Shown here: positions 22,099 through 34,100 of the stretch, piece by piece
Layout of the letters: every line of letters starts with the position of its first letter
How positions within the stretch are numbered: the first letter of the stretch is position 1
Source: Anolis sagrei
Taxonomy: Eukaryota > Chordata > Lepidosauria > Squamata > Anolidae
Direction: 5' to 3'
DNA: 64,000 nucleotides
Assembly (NCBI RefSeq): GCF_037176765.1
Contig: NC_090025.1
Location: forward strand, 13,441,045-13,505,044
The notes under the pieces: generated by a model
The model's database searches: none
Told to the model about the DNA's origin: nothing
The model's input: the letters and a program-made list of their open reading frames with translations, nothing else
Translations under genes and position numbers: made by a program

Positions 22099-22708
22099 CT
22101 GCAGCTACACTGTTAAATTAATGCAGTTTGGCACTACTTTAACTGCCTTGGCTTAGTGCTGTTGGATCCTGAGAGTTGTAAGTTGGCGAGGCACCAGCAC
22201 TCTTTGGCAGGGACCGTGAAAGATGCTGTAAAACTACAAAACCTAGGAATCCATAGCCTTGAGCCATGTCAGTTAAAACAGTGTTAAATTGTATTGATTC
22301 TACAGTGAAGACCAGTGGTTCCCAGCCTGTGGTCCATAGACCACCTGTGGTCTGCAAGAACTAAAATATGGTTCACAGTCTTACTGTTGCTACATCATTG
22401 CAACGAGAACAATTGGTCTCACAAAACCCTCTTATAGTGCCGGAGCTTATTAAATATGATTTTTTGTAGGGGAGCAGATGGCAACTACTCAATGTCATAT
22501 GTTCTGTATCTAGAGCTCATGTGGTCTATTCAATGCAATTTTCTGACTCAGCAAACCAAATAACCAAACCGAATCTTAAGTTGACCAAAAACTGATTTGT
22601 AACCCTTTGGGTACTAATGTTGGAGAGTGGTCCCTGGTCAAATTGTCCATGACCAAAGTGGTCCCTGGTCAAAAAAAGGTTGGGAACTACTGGTGTAGAT
22701 GCACCCTC
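22099..22708. mobile_element. Hairpin MITE split by a second hAT
   Basis: Same family as 9050-10278: inverted arms with 'atgcagtttggcac' and 'gagccatgtcagttaaaaca'. The terminal 'ctacagtg..gtagatgcacc' is divided by a hAT element at 22313-22692. Confidence 0.65.
22313..22692 (+). mobile_element. hAT MITE (family C)
   Basis: 380 bp with ends 'cagtggttcccagcctg' and 'ggttgggaactactg'. Duplication gtgaagac/gtgtagat at 22305-22312 and 22693-22700. A copy in the opposite orientation is at 63582-63966. Confidence 0.8.
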
Positions 22709-22780
22709 AGAAGAGCAAGATGTAAAGTTATGTTCCCATAACGAGAGATTCTGCTCTGAGCTTTTCTTTCTCAACTTCAG

Positions 22781-22908
22781 TCTTTAAAGCAGCCGTCTTG
22801 ATCCAAAGGTGGTATCGGCGCTATATGGCCCGGCTTGAAATGCGGCGACGATGTACGTGGCGCATCTTTCAATCTATCGAGTATTCGGGAGAACAGGATC
22901 ACCTCAAG
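22781..22908 (+). CDS. PPEF2: PPEF2 exon a: IQ motif
   Basis: 128 nt after a TTCAG acceptor, donor GTATGG. It encodes [20 protein letters not shown] onward to GEQDHLK (42 codons after two bases of a split codon). The IQ motif binds calmodulin in this family. The missing upstream exon must end one base into a codon. Confidence 0.95.
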
Positions 22909-25083
22909 GTATGGTTTTCAAAAAAGGAAGGGAGAGTTATGAGCAGCTGTATTGCTAATTTTATTGTTGTTTGGGGTCCCAGCAAACTTATTTTGCCTAC
23001 ACACAATGCAGACCTGTCCAGTGGCTTTTCTGGAACCACAAATTAAGTCTAACAGTGCCACAATCTGGTCAGTATTTTATTTCTGATATACAGGCTGTGA
23101 ATGCTGTTGGATCTCACTTTGATTGATAGGCTGGTTATATATTCAATAACTGTATTAAAATGTGTATGTAATCAATATAGGAATGCACATGCAAAAGATG
23201 GAGGGATTTGGGGGAAATACCAAGAAATCATTTTTAATAACTCCTCCTATCACTCACCTGCAAAACATTAAACTCCATGAGGAATGAAATACAATCCAAA
23301 ACCAACAGTTGGGCAAGAAAATGAACAAAATCTGGCTACCAGTATTAAAAAACTTTAAAATTAAAACAGCAAAACAGCAGAGGGAAAACAATCAGGGACA
23401 TCTCTCAACAAAAGATTCAACTCTCAACAAAAGATTTCTCCAGGCACTTCCAGGCTATCAAATGCTAATCAAGGTGGTCAGTTGAAACATTCACACCAAG
23501 CTCCAGCAGACAAGAGTCCTTTGTCCCACCCTGGTCTTTCCACAGATATATAAACCCATTTTCCTAGTTCCAACAGACCTCACTACCTCTGAGGATGCTT
23601 GCCATAGATGCAGGCAAAACATCAGGAGAGAATGCCTCTTTTTTTGTCATGTCAGGAGTGACTTGAGAAACTGCAAGTTGCTTCTGGTGTGAGAAAATTG
23701 GCCGTCTGCAAGGACGTTGCCCAGGGGACGCCCAGATGAATTGATGTTTTCATCATCCTTGTGGGAGGTTTCTCTCATGCCCCCGCATGAGGAGCTGGAG
23801 CTGATAGAGGGAGCTCATCCACCTCTCCCTGGATTTGAACCTGTGACCTGTCGGTCTTCAATCCTGCTGGCACAGGGATTTAACCCACTGTGCCACCAGG
23901 GGCTCTAGAATGCCTCTAGAACAGTGGTTCTCAACCTGGGGTCCCCAGATGTTTTTGGCCTTCAATTCCCAGAAATCCTAACAGCTAGTACACTGGCTGG
24001 GATTTCTGGGAGTTGTAGGCCAAAAACATCTGGGGACCCCAGGTTGAGAACCACTGCTCTAGAACATGGCCATATAGCCCGAAAAAACCCACAACAACCC
24101 AGTTGGGCAAGATATTCATTGAGGCCAAGTACAGTTCTACATTTCTACACAGCTGTTCAGGTTGCTAGAACTCTTCATCAGTAATTCCCAAACTCCAGGT
24201 GATTGGACTTCAACTCTCAGAAGTTTCGGCTGCCTTGGCCAATTATCAGGAACCCTGAAATCCAAAATTGCTGGGGTGTATCCATACCAGGCATGGACAA
24301 ACTTCAGCCCTCCAACCATTCAGTTGTTGGAGTTGAAGTCAACTAAAGGGCCAAAAATTGCCCCTGCCTGATCTATGCTGTAGAATGAATGTAGCTCGAC
24401 AGCACTTGAACTGCCATGGTTCAGCGCTATGGATTCTGCAGTATGGATGACCTGGAAAGTGGACATGGTTCATTGGCTGAAATATTGAAACATGATATTG
24501 AAATTCTTACTTGGATACCTGCTATGAGGATTATTTGGAAAGTAAGGTTACAAGGCACATAGCTCTCCTGGGGAATTTTTGTGGGGGAAATTGGTATATC
24601 TGCTGTGTAGCAGGAAGCCAGGAGAAGTGAAGGAGCAGTGCCAGTCATCAGCAGCTCATCAACTGGTGTTGTGATGAAGGTTAGAGATGAGCGTCCTCAT
24701 TCTGTTTCCCTCTAAGTGCGAAGTTCACGCTGTAATACGCTACCTGAATGCTAAGAGCATAAATGCTGCTGCGATTCATTGTGAAATTGTTCCAGTTTAT
24801 GGAGAGGATGTAATGTTAAGACAGCATGTGGCAAAATAGGTACAGAATATATTGTGAGACCATGAAGAAACTTGGCAGAGCCATCCAAAACAAACATCGT
24901 GGGATGCTGACGGTGGGAGTATTTCTCCTTCGTGACAATGTGCATCAGCACAACGCTCATGTAACACAAGAGTCGTTGACTTTATTAGGTTGGGATGTTT
25001 TAAACCACCCCTCTCACAGCCCCGATCTTACACCCAGTGACGATCATCTGTTCATAGTATCATAGAGTTGGAAGAGACCATGT

Positions 25084-25126
<43 letters not shown>

Positions 25127-28100
25127 TTACTTTATTAGTACCCCGCTACCATCCCCCCAAGGGACTTGGTGCAGCTTACATGAGGCTGAGCCCACAATAC
25201 ATCAACAAAAACAACAACAGCAATACAAAACAATAAAATGAAACTCATAAACAAAAAACAAGCAGTAAACATTAGCAATACCACAACAATGCTTAAAAAT
25301 CTATGGCTGGGCCAAATGTAATAATTAAAAATAAAAAAAGAATGTTGAGCATGACTAGGTGAAATCTATAACTAGGATAGAATTTCGGAGAGGAGACAAT
25401 CCTAGATCATTGATAAAGTGCATTTAGGGACATATTGCTGGGAGTTTCCTTATTCTGGGAAGGCACACTGGAACAACCATGTTTTCAAGCTCCTCCTAAA
25501 GACTGCCAGAGTTGGGGCATGCCTGATGTCCTTGGGGAGTGAGTTCCAGAGTTGAGGGGCCACCACTGAAAAAGCCCTCTCCCTTGTTCCCACCAATCGC
25601 TCTTGCGATGGAGGTGGGAGCGCAAGCAGGGCCTCTCCAGATGATCAAAGAGATCGTGTGGGTTCGTATTATCATCTGTTCACTAAATTGAAAGCACACC
25701 TGAATGGAAAACACTTTTCCAATGACAATGAGGTAAAAATTGAAGTGATGAACTGGCTGAAAAAGGTGGAGGGAAACTTCTATGACACAGGTGTGCAGAA
25801 GTCATTGATATTATGTATGTGTTTAACTGTTAGAGTATATATTTGTGTTTGTAACAGTAGCTAAAACTAGAGTTATCTGGTTTGAATCCACAGTGAGCGT
25901 TGCCAAGGAGACCAGGCAGGCTAGCTCAGGAGAGTGAGAAGTGGGTGGAGCCAAGCAGGAAAAAGTTATGTGGTCTTTGGAAAAGGGGCAGAGTGAGTGT
26001 GGAGGCTTAAAAAGCCTGGGAGAGAGGTGTGTGTGAGCAGCTGGAGGTTTTTCAGTCTAGAAGGGCTGAAGAGAAAAACCTGGCCAGTTTCTTTAGTCAA
26101 GGAAGACTAAAGGAAGCTTGTTAAGATCCCTAGTCAAGGAAGGACTAGAGATCAGAGATTTGATCAAGGAAAGATCAAATTAGAAGGCTATTCATAGTAG
26201 GAAACATTGTTCACTAAAGAGCTTCACCTTAGTAAAAGTTAGCCACGAGCTGTGTTATTTGGAAGAGTGGACTGTATTACAAACCAAATGATATTCAAAG
26301 TTCTATAAGTTATTTAACAGCCTGCAACCATACGCTTTGTACACAATAAACTTGTTATCTTTTGTTGAAGACCGTCTCATCTCAATTAATCTGCGTCTGT
26401 AAAGCCAGATCTTACCTCAAATACCTCACGTTGGTGGCAGTTACCTTAATTTACAAGTAATAATTGGCCTCCTCTATAATATATTCTTATACACAATTGA
26501 GGCCTGAGTTTAATTCCTTCCATAATCATCCACACCTGTACAATTGGTTCGTGCAAACTGTACACAGGTATCAAAAAGTCATTGCACGGATGACAAAATG
26601 TATTGAACTGAATTGTGATTATGTGGAAAAATAATGCTACAATCTATGTAAGTTTTATCAAAATATATTCATTCTTTGTATATATTTTTAAACTTGTAAC
26701 CTTACTTTTTTGGTAACCCACATATTTACACACGGTACCCTATCTTCAAAATAATTTGAAGCAAAGAACCAGGGGATGCGAGAAAGGCTATGGCAGTGGA
26801 AACAGGTGCAGATGTTCCCTTTGTGTGAATGACCACATCCTTCTTCTTGTTTTCTGCAGCTCAACAGCTTCTTTGACTACCTCATGAAAAACTTCACACC
26901 AAGAAGCAACAGAGACAGTAAGCTTATGCAAAGGGGCCACATCCTTTATCTCCTAAATCTCCTATGTAAATTCGTTCTGTGTGCTTTCTGCATACGGCTA
27001 TCTTACAGTATATCTATCTATATATGTTTGCCTATGTCTGTCTATATCACGCATAGGCCAAATTCGGCCCTTTGGGTGTTTTGGACTTCTACTCCCACAA
27101 TTCCTAACAGCGGGTTAGGAATTGTGGGAGTTGAAGTCCATAACACCTGGAGAGAAGGCCCAAGTTTGCCCATGCCTGGCCTAGATGGACCCAAAGTTTT
27201 TCACTTTTGTTCCTAATTTCTTTCTCTCTTTTTCTAGAGGAATTCCTGCATCGAATATTATCAGAACCCGAAAACCTGAATGAGAGCAGGATAGATAGAG
27301 CGTTCGCCTACCAATCTGTCGTCGTACCGGATAGCTATATGGGGCCCCGTCTTTCCTTCCCACTCTTCCCTGATGATGCCGCTGCCTTACTGGAAGCGTT
27401 CAAACAGAAACAAGTAGGTATTTGCCTAGCAATCTTGGTTTTTCCTCTCTTTCTTGGGAAATAGACTGGGCCCAAATGGGATTTCCTTCTCAAGATACCA
27501 ATATTCTGCAAGAAAAACGCCCTCGTTACACCATTTGCTCAACAGATGAGATAATTTGTGAGTCATCATTTCAAGATCATCAGTCAGAATGGAGAACCAT
27601 TTCATTTCATACATATAACATGTATCTATACACACAATAAAAGTGAAAATGTGTGTGTGGCGGAGATGTCCACTTACACAGACAAGCCCCTGACTCCACA
27701 AGAGACACCAAAGGTCCTCCCTCCAATGGCATTGCAGGTTATTGTGAGCACCATGAACGTGTCCAAAAGCCCTGCCAATGTCCTCCACAAACAACATACT
27801 GCCCTCCACCCAAGTGGAGGCTTTCATACGAAGACAACTTCATCCTAGATTTTATGTGTTTCCTCCACCACATAAATCCAAGTGTTTCTTACTCTCTCAA
27901 TTGGTGTGGAATTTGCATGACCTCCACCAATGATGGACCTGAACCAAGCTTGGCACACAGAATCCCAATGGCTAACTCAACCTACTGGAGGGGTTTGAGA
28001 GGACTGACTCACCATAGTGGGAGTTTTAGTTTACCTTACAGCCAGAGAGCACACTGTACCCCACTAATGATATATCTAGAGCAAACTTGCCCAACATAAC

Positions 28101-31100
28101 AGACTTTGAATACTGATGGAGTCTTTTGGGGTTTACCTGGCATGATGTGAGTTGTAGTTTGTCCACAACCTTATGCAACATCTTGTCCCTGATGCCCTTC
28201 GGTAACTTCTTTTCTTTTTTCCCAGTAGCAGCTTCACGCTCACTATGTCCTAAGACTCTTCCATGAAGCCCGGAAGCATCTCTCCCAGCTGCCAAACATC
28301 AACAACGTCTCTACCTGTTACAGTGAGGAGATCACTGTCTGTGGTAAGGCCACACCTTTTTTGGGTAAATATTACTCTGCAGCAGGGATGGGAATCTTAA
28401 AGCTCTCCTGACGTTGTTAGACATCAACAACCATCAAAACGGGCCAATGTAGATGATCCTTCACCCTAATCCCAGGACAACCATGACTTATATTTAGACT
28501 TTGAGATAAGGAGACCTTGGTACCTTCAGGATCCATCATGTGCTTTTGATAAAACCTAGAGATTTACAAGGAGCCCCAAGTGGCGTGGTGGCTTAAACTG
28601 TTGAGCTGCTGAATTGCTTACCGAAAGGTTGCAGGTTTGAATCCAGGGGGCGGCATGAGCTCCCACTGTTAGCCCCAGCTTCTGCCAATCTAGCAGTTCG
28701 AAAACATGCAAATGTCAGTAGATCAATAGGTACTGCTCCGGTAGGAAGGTAACGCTTTGCATGCTCTCCCTCACCTACACATGCACACCATGTTGCTGTG
28801 CACCAAGCACGCCTGCTTTCCCCTCCCCACTCGGAGGGGAGAGTAGGCGTTCCCTTTGTCTGAGAGGTTGGCTGAGAGGCCAGCCAATCACAGCAGAAAG
28901 AGGGTTTTTTGTGGGAGGAGATGCTGTCTGTTTCCAAAAAATGAAGAGAATGACAGGCGAAGAGATCTTCAGTCTTCTCTGACAAAGGGCTTCCTAAGTC
29001 CATCAGAAACACATGTTTTCTGATGGTCTTTGGCAACCCCTCTGAAACCTCCTTGTGACCCCTCCAGGTTGAGAAACACTGCTCTAAGGGAACCCCTAAG
29101 GGAAGTTGTTCAAGCACTTGTAAATTAATAGAGAATAAACATGCATTTTGAGAGTAGGAGGAGGCAATAAAATTATTAAGAGTAGGGTTACTTCTGTCCT
29201 ACACCCACTTGTTGTTCTGGTGGAGTTTTTTTGCCAAGGAGGAAAAGATCTCACCCAGCTAATTCTTTGTTTCCTCTTTGTTTAGGAGACTTACATGGCC
29301 AGTTGGCGGATTTGTTTCTGATATTTTACAAGGTATGTGTTAGGTAAATAAATCCAATTCTACACCTTTAATTCTGAGACCAGGTGTTTTGGACTTCAGC
29401 TCCCACAATTCCTAACAGCTGGTAAGACGGCTGGGATTTGTAGGAATTGAAATTCAAAACAATTGGAAGACTACTGAAACTGATAAGGTCAATTCTAGAT
29501 TTTAGGTAGGACTCTTTCTTGGCCCTATCTGGAGATATTTCCTGATTGTTCCCCATCCAACCAGGTCGGAATTTGCTTAACTTTTGAAATCATGCAAGAG
29601 CTGGTATTCAGCATTCAACTGACTGCAGAATCAGTATCATTGCCTTGAATCATCAAATAGGTTTTGTTGTTGTTCATTCGTTCAGTCGTCTCCGACTCTT
29701 CGTGACCTCATGGACCAGCCCACGCCAGAGCTCCCTGTCGGTCGTCACCACCCCCAGCTCCTTCAAGGTCAGTCCAGTCACTTCAAGGATGCCATCCATC
29801 CATCTTGCCCTTGGTCGGCCCCTCTTCCTTTTGCCTTCCACTTTCCCCAGCATAATTGTCTTCTCTAGGCTTTCCTGTCTCCTCATGATGTGGCCAAAGT
29901 ACTTCAACTTGGTCTCTAGTATCTTTCCCTCCAGTGAGCAGTCGGGCTTTATTTCCTGGAGGATGGACTGGTTGGATCTTCTCGCAGTCCAAGGCACTCT
30001 CAGCACTTTCCTCCAGCACCACAGCTCAAAAGCATCGATCTTCCTTCGCTCAGCCTTCCCTAAGGTCCAGCTCTCACATCCGTAGGTGACTACAGGGAAT
30101 ACCATGGCTTTGACTAGGCGGATCTTTGTTGCCAGTCTGATGTCTCTACTCTTTACTATTTTATCGAGACTGGACATTGCTCTCCTCCCAAGAAGTAAGC
30201 GTCTTCTGATTTCCTGGCCACAGTCTGCATCTGCAGTAATCTTTGCACCTAGAAATACAAAGTCTGTCACGGCCTCCACGGTTTCTCCCTCTATTTTCCA
30301 GTTGTCAATCATTCTTGTTGCCATAATCTTGGTTTTTTTGACGTTTAGCTGCAACCCAGCTTTTGCGCTTTCTTCTTTCACCTTGATTAGAAGGCTCCTC
30401 AGCTCCTCCTCGCTTTCGGCCATCAGGGTGGTGTCATCTGCATATCTGAGGTTGTTAATGTTTCTTCCAGCAATTTTCACCCCAGCTTTGCATTCATCCA
30501 GCCCCGCACATCGCATGATGTGTTCTGCATACAAGTTAAAAAGGTTGGGTGAGAGGATGCAGCCTTGCCGTACGCCTTTCCCAATCTTGAACCAGTCTGT
30601 TGTTCCGTGGTCAGTTCTTACTGTTGCTTCTTGGTCCTTGTACAGATTCCTCAGGAGAGAGACAAGGTGGCTTGGGATGCCCATCCCACCAAGAACTTGC
30701 CACAATTTATTATGATCCACACAGTCAAAGGCTTTAGAATAGTCAATGAAGCAGAAGTAGATGTTTTTCTGAAACTCCCTGCCTTTCTCTATTATCCAGC
30801 GGATATTGGCAATCTGGTCTCTCGTTCCTCTGCCTTTTCTAAACCCAGCTTGAACATCTGGCAACTCTCGCTCCATGTATTGCTGGAGTCTTCCTTGCAG
30901 GATCTTGAGCATTACCTTACTGGCATGAGAAATAAGGGCCACTGTACGGAAGTTTGAGCAGTCTTTCGCATTTCCCTTTTTTGGTATGGGGATATAAGTT
31001 GATTTTTTCCAGTCTGATGGCCATTCTTGTGTTTTCCATATTTGCTGGCAAATGGAATGCATCACCTTGACAGCATCATCTTTTAAGATTTTAAACAGTT

Positions 31101-34100
31101 CAGCTGGGATCCCGTCGTCTCCTGCTGCCTTGTTGTTAGCAATGCTTCTTAAGGCCCATTCAACCTCACTCCTCAGGATGTCTGGTTCTAATTCATTCAC
31201 CACACCGTCAAAACTATCCTCAATATTATTATCCTTCCTATACAGATCTTCTGTATAGTCTCGCCACCTTCTCTTGATCTCTTCAGCTTCTGTTAGGTCC
31301 CTGCCATCTTTGTTTCTTATCATGCCAATTTTTGCCTGAAATTTACCTCCAATGTTTCTAATTTTCTGGAAGAGGTCTCTTGTCCTTCCTATTCTGTTGT
31401 CTTCTTCCACTTCCATGCATTGCTTATTTAAAAATAGTTCCTTATCTCTTCTGGCTAACCTCTGGAATTGCGCATTTAACTGGGCATATCTCCCCTTATC
31501 CCTGTTTCCTTTTGCTTTCCTCCTTTCTTGGGCTACTTCCAGTGTCTCAGCAGACAACCATTTTGCCTTCTTGGTTTTCTTTTTCTTTGGGACGTACTTT
31601 GTTGCTGCCTCCTGAACAATGTCTCGGACTTCTGTCCATAGTTCTTCTGGGACTCTGTTTACTAAATCTAGTCCTTCAAATCTGTTCTTCACTTCCACTG
31701 TATATTCGCTAGGAATGTTAGTGAGATCATATCTAACTGGTCTGTGTATTTTCCCTGATCTCTTTAGTTTTATTCTAAATTGGGCAATAAGAAGTTCGTG
31801 ATCTGAGCTACAGTCAGCCCCAGGTCTTGTTTTCACCGACTGGATGGATGTCCGCCACCTTTGGCTGCAAAGGATGTAGTCAATCTGATTTCGGTGTTGA
31901 CCGTCTGGAGAGGTCCATGTGTAAAGCCGTCTTTTAGGTTGTTGGAAGAGAGTATTCGTTATACACAGCGAGTTTTCCTGGCAGAATTCTATCAGCCTGC
32001 GTCCCGCTTCATTTTGTTCTCCCAGACCATGCTTGCCTGTGATCCCTGTTGTCATTTGACTTCCCACCTTGGCATTCCAGTCTCCTGTAATGAAAATAAT
32101 GTCTCTTTTTGGTGTATTATCCAGTAGTTCCTGCAGATCCTCATAGAACTGATCTACTTCTGCTTCTTCAGCAGCTGTGGTTGGGGCATATATTTGGATC
32201 ACTGTAATGTTGAAAGGCTTTCCTTGCACTCGAATTGAGATCATTCTGTCATTTTTTGGGTTGTATCCAAGCACCGCTTTAGCGAATTTCTTATTAATTA
32301 TGAAGGCTACTCCATTTCTTCGATGTTCCTCTTGTCCGCAGTAGTAGATCTGGTGGTCATCTGATGTGAAGTGGCCCATTCCAGTCCATTTCAGTTCGCT
32401 GACCCCCAGAATGTCTATCTTTAGTCTTGACATCTCACCAATAACAACATCCAATTTGCCCTGGCTCATAGATCTTACATTCCAGGTTCCTATGGTGTGT
32501 TGATCTTTAGAGCATCGGATTCGTCGTTCACCTCCAGTACCGTCGGCCGCTAGCCTTCCTTTCGGCTTTGAGCTAGCTGCGTCATCACATCTGGGGCTAG
32601 TTGAACTTATCCTCTGCTCCTCCCCAGTAGCATTTTGGCCATCTTCCGACCTAGGAGTCCCATCTTCCAATGGCATACCGACATATCTCTGGTTGTACTG
32701 ATCCATTTAGTTTTCTTGGCAAGGATACTGGAGTGGTTTGCCATTGCCTTCCCCAGGGATCACGCTTGGTCTGACCTCTCTGCCACAACCGTCCCGTCTT
32801 GGGTGTCCCTTCACTGTTTCGCTCATGACATCATTGAGGTGCTCAAGCTCCAGCGCCCCGACAAGGCGGTGATCCTTTGCTGGAGCAAATAGGTTTAATC
32901 AGTTATAAACGGATGGTTTCAGCTCTTCTTTGTCCCAAGATTCAATATTATTATTGTGCTATCATATTGAATCAGACTACATTGTAAAGAGACTATGTAC
33001 AATGAGTAGCATTACGAAAGTTTGTAGAATAAACATCCATGATGCACTAATCACGTTAGTCTTATAGGTCTTCAAGTCAACTCCAACTTATGGTGACCCT
33101 ATGATAGATTTTTTTTTCTTGGCATGATTTATTCCACAGAGACTTGCCATTCTCTGCGACTATTATGCGAGGAACACAAAAATACTAATTTTGCCACCCC
33201 CCAAAATCACCTTGTTGCTTTTAATGGCTAAGTGAGGATTTGAACCCTAGTCTTCCAAAGCCCTAGTCCAGCATTCAAACCGTCGCATCACACTGGCTTC
33301 TGACCTCATCATTACTCTTTGTGATTTCTTACAGAACGGCCTTCCCTCTCCGCAGAAGGCATATGTCTTCAATGGCGACTTTGTGGACAGAGGCAAATAT
33401 TCCATGGAGATTCTGATCATACTCTTTGTCTTCCTCTTGATTTATCCCAAGGAGGTCCATCTAAATCGAGGAAACCACGAGGACTATATTGTCAACTTAC
33501 GGTATAAGAGCAAAAACACCTTTCAGGAGATCAGACTTGTGTACTTGGGTTCTTTCTGTCTTAATGCATTTATGAGAGGTCTTATTGACCCAGTTCTTCA
33601 AAAAATGCTTAGTTAGTTAAAAAACAAAACAGTGATGCCATACATCTAACAACATTTTAAAAGATATGGTCAGATATTGGTACAAAATCGGTAGAAACAT
33701 AAAGCAAAATTGGTTCTTTCAAAGGTGATGCAACATGATCAGGAAGGAAGTCAGGCTGGAATTCACTGCATAGCAGTGCTTATGAGTATGTATGGTAACT
33801 TTGCGAAATATATGGGGTTGTCATAGGTCATCAGACAATTTGGAGGCATATACACACGCACACAATAAGCGTAGACATACATAAATCCCATATAGGATTT
33901 CAGCCAAGGTTTAAAGGATCTAGGACAGAGGAATGTTCATTGCACCTACCATTTTGATGGTGTATCCCTTGGGGTCACTTTCCAGGCTGTTTGGGTTATA
34001 GTTGATTGTTTTGGGTTGAGGAGTCACATTCCTCTTGAAGAAACATTGTACAGCTTTGGAAAACTATTTAAAAATATTCTTGTCCCCCCCCCCCCAGCCA

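Larger units (their letters stand above)
23318..24102 (+). mobile_element. Penelope-like element 3' part with two insertions
   Basis: It starts with 'atgaacaaaatctggctacc', the end of the Penelope-like GIY-YIG ORF (NKIWL), and continues through 'ccacagatatataaaccc' to the terminal unit 'catggccatatagcccg'. A SINE and a MITE interrupt it. The same order is seen at 49880-50325. Confidence 0.7.
24523..26723 (+). mobile_element. Mariner-like DNA transposon, with insertions
   Basis: The left end ('ggaaagtaaggttacaag') and right end ('cttgtaaccttac') are inverted repeats. Transposase remnants read on +, for example [15 protein letters not shown]-like text near 24860 and [21 protein letters not shown] at 25676 (mariner C-terminal region). 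Stops and frameshifts break it. Two insertions, 25055-25670 and about 25808-26564, enlarge it from roughly 0.85 kb. The other copy is at 45838-47011. Confidence 0.75.

Noticed and set aside
29674-32706. 1010-codon ORF as a novel host gene
   Set aside because: Endonuclease and YADD reverse transcriptase motifs plus target duplications show a BovB LINE.
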